From assembly GCA_026261815.1 (NCBI GenBank), contig JAMPIT010000434.1, positions 14,939,001-15,003,000 of the forward strand: a stretch of DNA of 64,000 bases, given 5' to 3'. The position numbers and the translations under genes were made by a program. The notes below the pieces were generated by a model. The model did not search any database. It saw only the letters and a program-made list of their open reading frames with translations, and was not told where the DNA came from. Shown in pieces: positions 13,601-28,600 of the stretch. This DNA is from Monarcha castaneiventris obscurior. Taxonomy: Eukaryota > Chordata > Aves > Passeriformes > Monarchidae. How positions within the stretch are numbered: the first letter of the stretch is position 1; each line of letters starts with the position of its first letter.

Positions 13601-16600
13601 GGGAAATATTACTGTTTTGAAAGGGTTTTTTGTAACATATTTGTGTAGGCTAGTATATATTCTTTGACCTTAAAAAATAAAACAGGAAAAAACGTTCCAC
13701 TCTGGCCATGAGTGGACATTGAGATCCTCCTTCATGGCACCAAGCTTCACTTAATTCTTGTATCCCGGCCATGATTTCTGGTTGATCTAGCTGGGATGTA
13801 TTTTGAAGTTGTCCATTCATCCCCTAATGAATTAAAGTGGATGTAAAAGAAGCAGTAAGGTGTACCCTTCCCCAGTCCCCCACACTTAGACCAGCTTCCT
13901 TCTTGGCAACAGTACAGACTAACTGCTCAACTCCATTTCTGAACAGTGAATCTCCAAATCTGTATTTTAGTACTGTATGTTCCTATTCACTGCTTACAGG
14001 CAAATCTGAAGCATCTTTTTATGACCTCTGTTTCGGGAGGAAATAGGAAACATGTTGGTTTTGGGCAGTAATTAATGTCCAAAAAACTGAATGTCATGTG
14101 TCGTGCAGCCAGATGCAGACTGCCATGTTGCCTCTGCTGTCACTGGAAGGTTATGAAACTCCTTGCTAAAGCTGGGTCATGTTTGTTGCAAAGTCTGAAA
14201 AAGAGGAGGTGAAGTCTGCCAGCACAAAGTGTGTGCTCTGTGAAATGGAGGGGTGGGATTGACCCAAACCTGATCTTTTACATCCAGTGACTGCATTTTG
14301 CATACTTGAAAATTGCGGAATAAATTCTTGAGTAAAATACAGCATTTAAATGGTAATATCCTCAAAATGTTTTCTGAGCAATGATGAAAGAGCTAGATGG
14401 TTTGCAGATCAGTTATATTTAGAAAGCTTATTTCCCACCCTCTCTGCTTCCAGGCAGAAATGTAAGCATCATTGTTGTATCTTGAAATATCTAACAGGAA
14501 TAACTTTTCAGAGGCACTGACCTTGCTGTAGTGGCAGGTCACCCTAGAGGGAAAAGATTGAAGCAAATTACTTTTGTTAAGATGCAGATGATTTGCAAGT
14601 GCTGACAAGGTTTTGATGTATTTAATGGTACAAGTGATCTTGGTATTATTCGTAAGAACTGAGCCTGCAGTCATACTACTGTGTGCTGCAATCCTGTCAG
14701 TTCCTGAGCTAAGTGAGGTCAGGCTGGGTAAATACCATAATGTGAAAACTCGAAGAAAGTGTTGCAGGAAGTGATACAGGGGTTGGAGTCAGTGTTGCAG
14801 CTCGGTGGAATGGTTTGTTGTGCTTACTGAAGATTGAGGTCTTGCTGATGACCACCTGAGGTCTAGGCCATAAGAATGCAAACGAAAGTCTAATCTCTTG
14901 GAAGAGACTGGGTAGTTACTCCAAAACTCTCTGCCTTCTAAAAGTGCTTATTTTTAATCTGTCTTCTGTTACTGGATTGCATAGCATTGATTGGTTCATT
15001 GGTCCTGCTTTCTTTGAAAAACTTGTATTCCTCTCATAGGACCTTTTTGTGTTTGGCATGGGAATGCAAATTGTGACCATTAGATATTGGAAAGTAAAAA
15101 GATTTCTCTTGTTACATTATAGGCCCCTGGATTTGGATTTGGCATTGCAATATCTGGAGGAAGAGATAATCCTCACTTTCAGAGTGGTGAGACATCAATA
15201 GTTATTTCTGATGTGCTGAAAGGAGGCCCAGCAGAAGGACTGCTACAGTAAGTGCCAAACTGTACCTGGGTTCTGATTTGGGGGCATTCATCTTTGTCAG
15301 TAGTAGATTAACATCCTAATTGTTTTGCTCTCAAGTTGTCTGTCTGTAACTGTTGGTGTAGTAGGTTTGTAATACAGACAGTTTGCTCAGGGACACCTAT
15401 TCAATATTTTCTTCTTGGCATAAAGTATTTATACTGTACATTGTGATGTTTTTCATGTAGAGAAAATGACCGTGTTGCAATGGTTAATGGAGTTTCAATG
15501 GATAATGTCGAGCATGCATTTGCTGTTCAGCAGCTGAGGAAAAGTGGGAAGAATGCCAAAATTGTAAGTGAATGTCTTGAAGACTTAAAATTCCATAGTT
15601 ATAGAGCAAAAGTGAAATAGTGAAATGTCTGCTATAAAATATGGGTGTGATACAAGGTACTTGAATAACACCTGGGTGATGCTTCAGGTTTGAGTGATGA
15701 TCACGGCATGTTTGTCAAGTGGGTCACTCAAAATGTTTTTTATTAATGTGAATGAGGACTGCATAATTTGGCACTAGATATTCAGACTCCTTTTCTTTAT
15801 GGTAAAGTTCTTCTCAGGTTGCCAAATTGTGGCAAATAAGCTTTGTTTAGTATTTGTTTACTTTGTTGGGTGCACTTTTACTGAGTTTTTCAAAGGCTGA
15901 TGTAAACTAAAGGACAAGCTGTTCAGGCACTAACACAATTCTCTTTGTGCTCAGTAAACACTTTGCCAAAATAAAGTATAATTACCTTAATTCCTATAAT
16001 TTTGTAGGCTTATTCTAAGTGGTTGGTTTTTGAACTTTTGCAAAACAGAACAGGTCATCACCAAAGGGTAGTAATCCAGCTTTCTGTGGAAGTTTGGGGG
16101 TTATATTACAAAAAAATAGAACAGAAAAAGCACAATGTTAAGAAGTTTCTTAATTAATGAAAACAGACTTCTAGGGCTTGTGAAAAGCTTTTGTGCAGAC
16201 AGATTTTTAGTACATTTGTACACTTTAATGCTGTTGCAAAGAAGTATAATGTTTTGCATTTCTAGATTTGGCAGCAGTTCTTTGAAGCTTACAGAAAGCA
16301 ATGTGTGGCAAGCTGTGCAGGGCTTTCAGTATCTTAAGTATTTGGTGTGTAGATTGATGTAAAAAAAAAGTAATGAAAACTTTATGGTAGAACTTGGTTT
16401 GGTTCTATAATACATAGCAAATAAATCTCTGAACAGGGCTGGCTCATATTCTGGAACCATCTGTCTGTGTTAGTGCAAACCAACTTTGAACTTCCAAAGG
16501 GACTGTTCCCCTTCCTCCATGTCTTGCATAAACATTTCTTTGGAAGACTGGGAGGCTTCAAAGTTGAGGAGAATTACTGTCAATAACATACTGAGTATAC

Positions 16601-19600
16601 ACTAGATTACATGTTAGCAAAAAAAGGTTTTTAGCAGTGCCAGTAACTGATTTTGTGGTTTTAAGCAAAGAGAGGGCATTCAGATATGCAGCTCTGAAGA
16701 TAGAATATTGTTTTGTGCTACAAAGGCTGTTATCCTTTTGCCATTTTTGCAAAAGTATTAAAAAGGTCTAAAAAAGCTGTAAAAACAGGTTTCTAGTAAT
16801 CTGTATTGATAACTCTCCTGTATTAATGGGATATAATTTTATAATGAGGATGCAACAATTCAGAGCATTCACAATTTTTGTGAATTCTGGGATTAGCTTG
16901 GCTTCTGACATTTAGCAACACCATTAGCATTACGCAGCCAGAGGCTGATATCTGCTGTTGGGTTGTAGACTATCCGAAGGATGAAGAAAATTCAGATTCC
17001 GGTGACTCGACCAGACCCTGAACCAGTGTCTGAAAACGAGGATGACAGCTATGATGAAGAAATCCGAGATCCAAGGAGCAGCCGTGGGGGTCCCGGTGCC
17101 AGCAGGAGGCACGAGAAGAGCTGGGTCAGAGATCGCAGCGCAAGCAGGGAGAGGAGCTTATCTCCGAGGTCAGACAGGAGGTCTGTCACCTCCAGCCAGC
17201 CTGCAAAACCCACCAAAGTCACACTGGTGAAATCCAGGAAAAATGAAGGTAACTTGTCTGTACATCTCTTGCTAAAACTTTTGCTGGTTTTAAAGGCCAG
17301 CTGCTTCACTCAGTGTTGTGTTAAGGGCTGTGTGAACAGTGCTGTTACCAGTTTGCCTGTTTTACCAGTAGCTGGCTCAAAACTTAAAAAGTGCTATTGT
17401 GTTTCCAGTGGTATGTTTTGTATTCCGAAATCTGTGTGCTTAGTTAAGGGTAAACTATTATGTATTGTAACCAGATCCCAGTCGTGCAGCTGACATCTGG
17501 TAGTCAGCAGCTGCATACCTACACTTCAGCTGGATCTTCAGTGGCTGTCTGATTTGGAAGAGGAGAAATTGTAGGTAGCATCTAAATCTGTTGAACAGCA
17601 GCCCTGATTATAGGCAGAGTTAGGAAAAGAGACTGATAAAATGGTGAAGCTGTAACATAATTCTACTACAGCCCATTGTGTGCCAAGTTCACTCTCTTCT
17701 TTGTGTTGCCTGTGTAAATACTGGATAAAGCAATGTTATAAATCTCCAGATACCTCTCTTTTTTTTTTTTTCCTATTGTAACTGCATCAGTTTTTTCTTT
17801 TATTGTAAAGAGTATGGTCTGCGGTTGGCAAGTCACATATTTGTGAAAGAAATATCACAGGACAGCCTGGCAGCAAGAGATGGCAATATCCAGGAAGGAG
17901 ATGTTGTACTGAAGGTACAGTATATGGTGGTAGTGGTTGTTCAAAGGCAAAACTCATTGACAGAACTCTGCTTAGAATTGGCTCTGTCAATAACATGGTT
18001 GTAGTTAATAGAAGGTGTGTCACTTTTCATTAAATTATTTCAAAGATCAAATTTAATTTAAATTAACCTCTCTAAGGAAAGGAAAATGACTAAGCCTTTT
18101 TGGTATTATTCCCTAAGCTTTTGTCAGATAAATAATGCCCACTGTAAATACATAATAAAGACTATTTGAGCAAGTATGAAGCTTTGCTTAGTTATAAGTA
18201 AAACGTGCATTAATTTTTTGTGCCCCATCCCTGGCAGTGTCCAAGGCAAGCAGATGGGGCTTTAAGCAGCCTGGTCTAGTGGGGCATATCTCTGCCCATG
18301 GTAGGGTGGTTGGAACTGGATGGTCTTTGAGGTCACTTCCAACTGAGCCCATTCTATGGTTTTTAATTCATACTAACAATTTTTATTTTAAGATAGTGCT
18401 GTGGATGAGTTGGTGCAGGAAAATGGACCATTCCTTTCTCTGTTGAGTATAGCAGTGCTGGTTGAAAAAACATAACTAAACATTTACAAGTTTTGTATTA
18501 GTGGTAGAAGCTCTGACTTGGAAAGTTGAAAATAATTTTCTATATTATGCAGTATTTTGGATGAGCCCAATGGTCTTCCACTGTGTTATGGTAATTTGAT
18601 AAATACATATCTATTTCTAAATATTATCAGACAGAACACCACTATTTTTACTGGAGATTCACTGGGGTTTTTTTAGTAAGTTTATATCTGTTCTTTTTTC
18701 CTGCTCTATTCCAGATAAATGGCACAGTGACGGAAAATATGTCCTTAGCAGATGCCAAAACATTAATAGAAAGGTCAAAAGGCAAATTGAAGATGGTTGT
18801 TCAGCGAGATGAACGAGCCACACTGTTGAATGTCCCTGATCTTTCTGACAGTATTCATTCTGCTAATGCTTCAGAAAGAGATGGTGAGTATAAAAACTTG
18901 ATTTCTAAAGAGGAAAGAATTCCTTGTGTTGTCAAGATGTGAAATACCCAAGTGGGATGAGAGGGTGGGGAGGAGAAGAGTTAGGAGTAAGATTGTAATA
19001 TGGGTAAACTTTTGCTTGAATGTGAATGAAATCCACGCCTCCAAAAACCGTGGAGAAAAAGATACAGTCCCTGTTCTTGTGGCTGTTCTTTCAGGAATAT
19101 TAAGTTTGGCTTTTGTGTAATAATAAGCATAGATGTAACATCTTCATAAAAATTCTCTGCAAAAGCTTATTCCCATTTGAGCAGGTCACACCACCATTTA
19201 AATTACGATCATTTCATGAAAAAACAACTTTTATTTAACAGACATTTCAGAAATTCAGTCGCTGGCATCAGATCATTCCAACCGATCACATGACAGGCCC
19301 CGCCGCAGTCGTTCACGATCTCCTGACCAGAGGTCAGAGCCTTCAGACCATTCCAGACATTCTCCACAGCAGCCCAGCAACGGCAGGTGATGGCAGCATT
19401 GTATTATTTTTAAATCAACTATTTAATGTGACATATAAATTGTAGGAGTGCTTGGATTTATATGGTGTAACAAATGTGAAGCAGATCTATGGAAGCAGTA
19501 ATATGACATTCTTTGTCTCAAGAGATGCAGATGATAATGATCCAAATATTTTAGACTTGAAGAGAAATTTCTTTAGTGTTACACCTTTCTTAAACATAGT

Positions 19601-22600
19601 GTTAGAGCATGGCTGTATGAATGATAATGTAAGTTTGATAGCAATATGTGTTATTGAATAATGTGTAGTGGTATTTTGGTTTTTGAAAGCAGTTAGCTGG
19701 GAGGAGATTTGAGATCACCTGTAGCACAGTTCCTGTTGCATGTCCAGCCTGGGTAAACTTGTTGAAATCTTGCTTTGTTTAGGCACAGGGGGTATCTTAT
19801 GTTTCTGAAGACATTTAGTTCCTACAAAACAAGGTGTATTGTGCAGCAGGTTTAGCTTTTACACTCTAATTTTTAATATTTGAACTTGGTAATGGAACAT
19901 TGATTATAATTCTTCAGTACATAAGTCTAAGTTTATTTGAATTCAGATGTAAGTAATGTACTGTATGGTTCGGAATTTTTCCTCCTGCCATATGAAACTT
20001 TAGTCCTGAATAAAAAATCTGCCCAGTTTTGCATTTCTGCAGTTTGGAAATAGATGTTCTAATTGATTGGAATACGTTTCAGTGTTGGATTTCAGGTTCT
20101 ACTAAATATTTGTAAGAGAAAAGCTTATCTTCTGACTGCTCATATATGATAGAGCAGAAGTTAGAATTGATCTGTGCAAATTCCAAATTCAGAGCCTCCA
20201 GCTAAAGATTTTTAGATGCTGCTCAAAAACTCTGAAAAAACAAATTGCAGTTGGCTGCAGCATAAAAGATATGCCTGATTGCTTATTAGTAAAATTTGGT
20301 TTGCCCAAGGGGAAAATAACACTTATACCTTCAAGGCTTTTAGAGTCTTTTAAAGATCAATAAAACTGCAAGAGAGATTGTACCTGCATGTGCACCTGCT
20401 TGGGGTTGTGGGTTACAGACCTTTTTGCTTCTCTTTTGTGTACATTGTTCGGAGGGACCACAAGGCATGAAAGCTTGTTTTCCAGTAGCAACCACATTAA
20501 TGGGAAAAACCTGAAAGCAGCTTCCCAGAGGCAGGGCTTTGATTGTGAAGGTTGTGAGGTCTGTCATATTTAAAAGCTGTATGTCTTGGTGTGCATTTCT
20601 AGTCCAGGTTGATAGGGTTTGTGGAGGGAGGAACAAAAAAAATCTGTCAGAACTGTTAACTGCAACTGACTTAGCTTAGTGTTAGTGCTTTCCTGTCCTA
20701 TTGCAGTGGCTTAGGTAGATGGTCACTTCCTCCCTGTAGACCAAACTGTTGGAAGAATTAAATCCTCCCCGAGAGGGAACTTTGAAGTTATCTCAACTCT
20801 GAATGCATCCGTTATATCTTCTTTATGAGCAAGAGGTACTTTGGCATGACTTGACTTCCTGTGCGACATGTCCCTTTCAAGATCAGAAAATCTGGGCCCT
20901 GAGCCATGTAAAGAAAAACATGTCGAGAACAACTTCTCTTTGTAGTGGTTGTTTGTGCAAGTTTAAATCTCCTATAAAGTCAAATCAGTTGTTAACTACT
21001 TATTCTTTTCTTAATTTGGTGGAAAATCTGGAGAAAGAAAAAGGCTTGAGAACGAGCTGAGGAAGAAGTGTGCAAAAAGTCTTCCTTACTAAGCTTAAGG
21101 AGGATGTTAAAAATGTATCGAAGATAATGAGTCTTTATTTAGACACTGTTCTGCCAAGTGTTTGTATGTTAATGAGGAGGGAAATTCCAGGGGAATCCTC
21201 TTAGTCCTATCATACCAGCTTAAGTACAGACTGACATTTCTGGGTGAGCACTAAAATACAGAAATCTGCTAACAGATCTGCTTCAGTGTTGCTTTGGGGT
21301 GACAGGGTCTTTAATGTGGTCCACCTTTCAGTATTCCACACTAGTATGTACATCAGGCTGCTTGCAGTGCTCCTGGATATAGAGTTTCCCTAACAATTGC
21401 TGTTTGGTCATTCTGTCAAAGCATTAAATAGCACTTTAGTTTTCTTTAGTCTAAAGAAAATTCACAGATCTCTCTTGAACAGTCTTTTTAAAACTCAAAT
21501 TCTAAAACCTTTTTCTTAACTTACTAACAGAAGGGCTAATTGTGCTTTGTATAACCTATGAAGAGTTGTACTTAAAAAGTTTGAATGAGTGAAAGAAGTC
21601 TCTGCACCTAAGCTGGAGAGTACTTCAGGACAAGTATCACATATCCTTTCTAAGCTATCTGGTCTTACTGCTGGCACTAAGAAGGTGTTGAGCTAGGTAA
21701 GCTTTTTGACCCATCCTAAAGACTGGGATTTGTAGCCTGGTGCTGCCAAACCTGCCAGACTCTATCTCTGGGCTGCCCTTTACTAATTAAAAGAATTCCT
21801 GCTTGGGAACTCTGTCTCCTATGCTGACTTCCTCACCTAAATATTGGAATAGCAAAAGCATCATCTGATATGTGTAACACTTCAGTCCCAGCAAGAAATT
21901 TGTGGTAGCTTGAAGAAACCCCTGTAGAGGTCATCGTTATTTCTGGAAGGATGAGGTTTGACTTCTGTAATACCCTTGTCAATTTATATGTGGCATGAGA
22001 GATTGGTTGTTCTGTCCATTTTCAAAACAAGCGGAGAAACTAGAAGATAAAAATCTGCCCTATTTTGAATGTCTTTAGGAAGATGCTGCTTTGCTCTTAC
22101 TCATGCTAAACAGTTTGAAATGTGCTAAAAACACATTTGGGAAGAACCTGTGAGTTCATATTTTCTGTAACTTTCTGTAGAGACAAACATTGTGTTGCAG
22201 GTCATCTGTTGTTCTGCAGTAATAGCCACAGTGGATGGCACTAACATGTAGCTGATTGCATTTTGTAATTTAAAAATGTTTGTGTTAAGCACACTTCAAA
22301 AAAATGTCAGGGAGAGGAAGTGAGGTAAAAGGGGGGCCCTGACACAGCGCAGATGTTAAACAACAGTGTCACAGTACACACAAGGAACTACACTTTTGTC
22401 TCTTGGGAAGTGCAGCTGTCAGATTTTAACAAGTTTCCCTCACCTGGAACCAGTGGTGGCATCAAGTTGTTTCCTGTATCATCTCATAATGTGAAATATT
22501 CAGAGCTTACTGGACAGTTTAAGCAAAATCAAGGAAAAAAATCTACTCCCCTGCTTCTCTGATGTTTCCTTTTTGTTCTGTCAGCTTTTTCCCATTTAAA

Positions 22601-25600
22601 CTTTCATGTCTTAGGTAGAGTAGACTTGACCTTTTGCAGGCATTTGAGTTGGCAGGGTGTATTTGCCTACACACACAGCAGCAGCCCAGGAGCCTGTTGC
22701 TTCAGATACTCACCTGACTGTTTTGTGCTGCGCCCTCGGTGTCTGTATTTTAGTTACTGTTCTTGAGACCTTCCACATTTACATGGTCTTGATGTATGCA
22801 GGAATCAAAGCAGCATAAAATTACACTCGGTTTGAGCTGTGTAGAGGAAATGGAAAATGAATTTTGTCTTTGTGTAGTAACTAGTATTTTATGCCTTATT
22901 TTTAAAGCAAAACAGATATTATTACTTTGGAATAATGGTGCTTTGAAATGGTAGGAGATGCTTGGAAGCAGGTAGAGAGGGCTCATGGGGAAATTTACTG
23001 TAGTATCTCATTAACGAGTGCTCATTATCCAGAAATCTTTGGGGAGTAGAATTAGTTGTAGCTTACAGTATTACAGAACTTTTCTGTTTCTAGGACACTT
23101 AGCTTGCATTTTAATAGCTAAATACATGTGTCAGTTTTTAACAAGCCAGGAACTATTTTCAAGGGAATGAGCAGTGCAGTCATGTTTTAGTGTGGTACTG
23201 TCTAGCTTATGCACCCAACAAAAGAGGAGTAAGAAAACTTCTGTTAGTGGTATTTAGGAATGAAGTAGAAGGATAAATGCTTACTTTTTGTTTTGTTATG
23301 CATAGTTTTAGCATCCTTTTAATCAACTGAGGAAGCCTCCAAAAGGGACTTTATATGGATAAAAAAGGCATAAATAGGGATTTTTAAAATTAAACTACTG
23401 TGCTTGTTTTTATCAATGACTTACAACAAGATTGTTGTTTATAATGCAAGAATGCTTCTGTGTTCACAGTTCGTTGTAGTGATTGCAGTACTTTTCTGTA
23501 TTGTATTTTGTTTAGCTGCCTTCTGGCTCATGGTTTTAAAACTGTCAGAGGAATGCATGGAGAAGTTGTAGTATGTCTTGGCTGAATAGCTAAGCTTTGT
23601 TTCTTATATTTTAAACTTCATTTTGCTTCAGGATAGCACATTCTGCTTGTGTTTCAATTTTTGTAATTTCTTTTATTCTTTACTGCACATCTTGGATGAG
23701 CAGACTTGGTGGAATCTGTTTTCTGAAGTCGTATTTCCAACTCTTGAAGTATCATTTCTGGTTAGGATCTTAACAGTCTTAACTCTGTACGATGGGGTTT
23801 TGATCCATTTATGCTTTATGGGCAGTGGTGCTCATTATTGCCCGGTAGCACCATCTAGCTGTTGGTAGTGCAGAACTTCTCTTTCTTTTCCCTCCAATAC
23901 AGACCTCTCCTTTATGACAGCAGATGGGCTTGCACCTACTGACCAAGCCATCCTTGAGAAAATACCTTTTCCCCCCGTTCTTGGCAATTCAGTCTGGTAT
24001 TACATAAAAGGCTGGTATTTGTGTCTGGTTTATTTCAAGTATTCTTTATATCCTTGCTTATTTGCCAACTCCCAGGAAGAAAATTTTATTTTTATATCTC
24101 ATTATTAATATTCATCTGTTCCAACCCTATTAAATTATTTACTGTTCATCAGATAGCAGTGTAGTGGTTAACATTTCAACATGCAGCACATGTTCAGGTG
24201 TGCTGTGGTACAGCTGGTAGCTGTAGCTCAATACAACAATATAAGAATACCTGATCTTTTGAAGTCAAGGAATAGAAATGATGTTCTTTAGAATCTTCCT
24301 TGCTTTCATCATTTAAAAACAAGAACTTACTTTAACTTGTCCTAAATTCCTTCAGTTTATACACCAAGTGCGTGCAAGAAACGCCTAAGAAGCAGCAAAT
24401 TGTCTTTTGTCTAAAATGTGTTGGATGAGAAGCACTCCCATCTTGTAATAGCTGTGGATTGAAGGCCTCATCTTCTCTGAGGAGATGAGAAATGAGGGAC
24501 ATGTTTGTGTGGGCCTGGGCAGGGCTTTGCAAAGGTAAAAGGTGCCACACCAGCAGCATTTGTGTTTCAGAGCAGCTGACACACAAAGGAGCAGATAAAT
24601 GAGCTTGGTCACAGCAAAGCCTAAGAATTAAGTCTCAAAATCCATGTTTTCTATAGGAAAGGGTGAGAAAAAGACCCTTGTAATGGATTTTCTTCCTTTC
24701 TTCCCTTTGCTTCTCACTTTCTTATATATCAATATACAGCATGTGTGTGACTTGTGTGCTTGAAGGAGAGAGCAGTCTGTGTCACCATGTGCTGCTGCTT
24801 TCTCAACAGCCACATCTAGGGAAGTCCTTTGTTAATGTGAAATTAGGGACAAAACACTTGGATTTAGAAATGGTAAAAATTGTTAATAATGTGATAGTCT
24901 AAGAACAAAACTGTCTTAAATAGCAATGGTGATACCTTACCCTCAGCTTGATGAATGAAAGTATTTGTTCTTTAGTCTCAGTACACTGAGATCATAGAAG
25001 CAGTTCTGTATGCAGAGTGGAATCTTTTTTTCTAATATAGTCATCGAAGCAGAGAAGATGAGAGAATAACTAAACCAGGAGCTGTCTCTACACCTGTAAA
25101 GAATGCAGATGATATTTCTAAAACTGTGGAAGAGGTGACAGTTGAAAGAACTGAAAAACAAACTCCACCACTCCCAGGTAAAAATATTAAAATATATTAA
25201 TTATGCATGTTGTTGAAAATGGATGGCCAGTAAATACTTAATGCTCTTGCATATTTGTGGAATGACTTTCAAGTATTAAAACAAACAAAGTCCTAATTAT
25301 TTTTATTTCTGAATACAAACAGTCTTTGTAACCATAATGCCATTTATATCTTAAAAGTTTTGGTCCTGAAAACCTAGGTTGTGGGGTCTGTCATCATACA
25401 GGGGTCAGATTTTAGGGTTGTAGTTACAAATGATTGTTGTAAAGAGTTTTGTACTGATTTCTCAGGCAAGGTTAAAATCTGTCATTTCTTTTGAGTGTTC
25501 AGCAGTAAATGTGTTCTTATGGGTTACTGTAGCAGACTATATTTGTAACAAGGATGTTGTTAAGGCTGTTTAGAGCTACTGTTCCCAAGATACAGCTCAA

Positions 25601-28600
25601 AACAATCCAAAATGCTTTGTTCATGTAGCACTTAACCACAGTTCATGGACCAAGAAGGCAGGTGAACAAATGCAGTACAGCTAATAAAACCAGAACAAAA
25701 TCTCATTCCTTTTTCCCAAAAGGGAAGGATAAGCTAAATGGCAGCAGATAAAAGCCAGATGGTGTAAAATAGAAAAAAAAACCCAAAAGATGATACAGGA
25801 CACTGTTCCAGGCAGGCTGGCACTTACAAGATTTTTGTTTACAGAATGAGGCACTTCAGTGAAATTACAAGTGGAGAGGAAGGAGCTGTGCAGATGGTTT
25901 AGAGGGAGCTGTTCTTGAAAGAGTGCAATGAGAGAAAACACAGTCAGGCTTGAAAATACTTGAGGACCTAAGGGATGAGCAGTGACACTTCAGCATGTAG
26001 TAGTGAGTAGATTAGTGAAGAACTGGAAGGGTTATAGCATTGATAGGCTCTGAAAGATCTTGAAAGTAAGAGCAGTAGGTTTTCTGATACAGCAGCTGTT
26101 ATTAAAAAGATTGTCATAGGAGGTGACCTTTTACAGCAGTGTTAGGAAGAGAGGCAAATGAAGTAATTTATATTTGCCAAGATGGAAAAGGATGTGGTAG
26201 TGAGATTAGAAAGATGAATTCTGCATTTCTGTAAGATAGTGAAGATTGGTGATTGGCATAATACAAATCCAGCCAGATAGGCATAATACAAATCCAGCCA
26301 GATAGGAGACCCTTAAGATGGTTCTTAATCCAAAATAATGTACTGATAACTGGTCTGAGGGACTAGCAAGCAGGTGATAGTGTGGGGATTTTGTTGGTTG
26401 GTGGTGAAGGAGAAATGTTTTATTCCTGCATGAATGGGAAGAGGCATGTGGGAATACTTAGTTTGGGTGGAAGGAGTTGTAGGCCAGTACATAAAGCTAA
26501 TATTTAAATTAATGTCTGCAGGTAAAATTAACTTGCCATAATACATAGTCTGAGATAAAAATGTGTAGCAAAGGGCATAAACCTTTAACAGCCTCACAGA
26601 AAGCTCTAGGGAGATGAGGATCTTTCTAAGACTGTAATGAAAATGTTAGAGAAGTTGTTGGCAGAATCTGTGACAGTTTGCTGCTTAGACTAAGGGCAAG
26701 GGCAAGATGACTGTCACAGCTGATTGTGTCAAAGAAGGGTGGGAGGAGAGTATTTGTTTGGAGGGATCATCGGAGGCTTAGACTAGGAAAGGTTCATTAA
26801 AGACTTACAGGAAAATACTATGTTACTCTATAGGAAGGACCAGAGTCACATTAGAAAAAGGCATAATTACCCAATTGTTTCCTGAAATTCCCAATTTCAA
26901 ACTAGTCTGTTCAGTGATTTGAAGGGAAGATGGCACACTTGTTGGTAAGAGCAGGGATATTAGACTAGTTAGAAGTCAGCCTTTTTTGAAATCAAATGTT
27001 TTCCAGTGTACAAAGATAAGGCTTACGTATAAATTCTTGTAACATGACCAAGCCTGTATCAGAGAAGAGCCCCTACTAGTGTTTGTTCCTGAGGGAAGCC
27101 TGCAGTGGCAGTTTCCTCACAGTAACTCCAGAGAAGCTCTGCAGCAAAGCCATAGTAAGTGCATAGCTCTAAGGACCACCAACTGGACCTCAAGGTATGT
27201 ATAGTAGATTGAGGTTTTATGGTATTTTCATTTCAAAAATTAAATTCTTGAGTGAAGAGAACCAATGGAAAATGAGGAAGTTAGGTCAGAGAAACCAAGG
27301 TTAGAAACAGAAAACAGTTTCTACTTGGTTGAAAGTGGTCTTGGGAGCATGCAGCCTTTTAGTTCTCATAGTTTTGTGGTGTTCAGAGTATTTAATGAGG
27401 TACAAAGGAAGTTTGGGAATCTTCACTGAAATAGTAATTAGGCCAGTAATCACACTGCTCTGAATGGCATGATGAGAGTATCTTGTGTCGTTGTGAGTTT
27501 TCTAGTATTTCACTTTTCCATGGGTCTAAGTGGGGTAGAGGAAGGCTACTGAAGAAGTCATTAACTAAGTTAAACTTCACGTTCTCATCTTTTAATGACC
27601 AAATGGACATTGGAACTCTTTTGGTATTTTAATAGAACCAAAGCCAGTGTATGCACAAGGAGGTCAGCCAGATGTGGATTTACCAGTCAGTCCATCTGAT
27701 GGTCCTTTACCCAATTCAACCCATGAAGATGGAATGCTTCGGTAATGTATCTCTGAACTCTATTTAAACCTGCCTGCTCCTTGAGCAAGCCAGACTTTAT
27801 TCCAGGGTGCTCAGTAACCTCTATATGTCATGTCCAGTATCCTGCAGTCACCCTTCTGTTCACAAATAATAGGATGAAGACATGATTTATTCCTGAGCCT
27901 TGTTGGCACTTACATTGTATAATACACTATTTTAAAGTCGATTCATTTCTGTGGACATTAGCACTTAGAATGATCAACAGGTGAAAAGGATTTGCTGGGT
28001 TTGTCTCTCCCTGGGCACTCTCACCCCTCCTTTCCTGTTCCCATCTCCAAAGAGAGGAAAGCTACTGTAGGATATTCTTTACCTTTCATAATAATTGGAG
28101 AGCAGTGAATAAAGGTTACTGCAGAAATGTGCAATGTCCCAACATGGAAATAAGTCTGCTTCAACTGGGATCTCCCTTATGGACATCAGTGTACATGAGA
28201 ATAGATTCTAGTTTGGTTTGACCTCAAATTCATTTTGATCTCTTCAGAGCCAAAATAGATCTGTATGGTAGCACAGCTCTTTAAAAGGAAGAATGTTTTT
28301 GGAAGAGTGTCAGTGTCTCACGTAAACACTGTGAGTGTAAGACAAACAAACCATTCTAAACATGTCCATGCAGGTGGGTTATTTTGGAGTGCTGCTATTG
28401 AGCATGTTGTAATGCTGCAGCTGATGAGCAGAGAATGGTGTATATATAGCAAAATATTCACTAATTGACTAATGGACAGATTACTTCTTTGCATGTTTCA
28501 AATTTACTAGGATATTTTATGCTATTACACATGTAAGTGGAATATTTTCTAAATTTCTAGGCCAAGCATGAAACTGGTAAAATTCAGAAAAGGAGATAGT

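Noticed and set aside
23880..23945. Strong acceptor-like site (TTTCTTTTCCCTCCAATACAG) in the long PDZ2-PDZ3 linker intron
   Set aside because: In the required phase the frame hits TGA after 13 codons and no GT donor occurs before it. Best explained as a decoy site.
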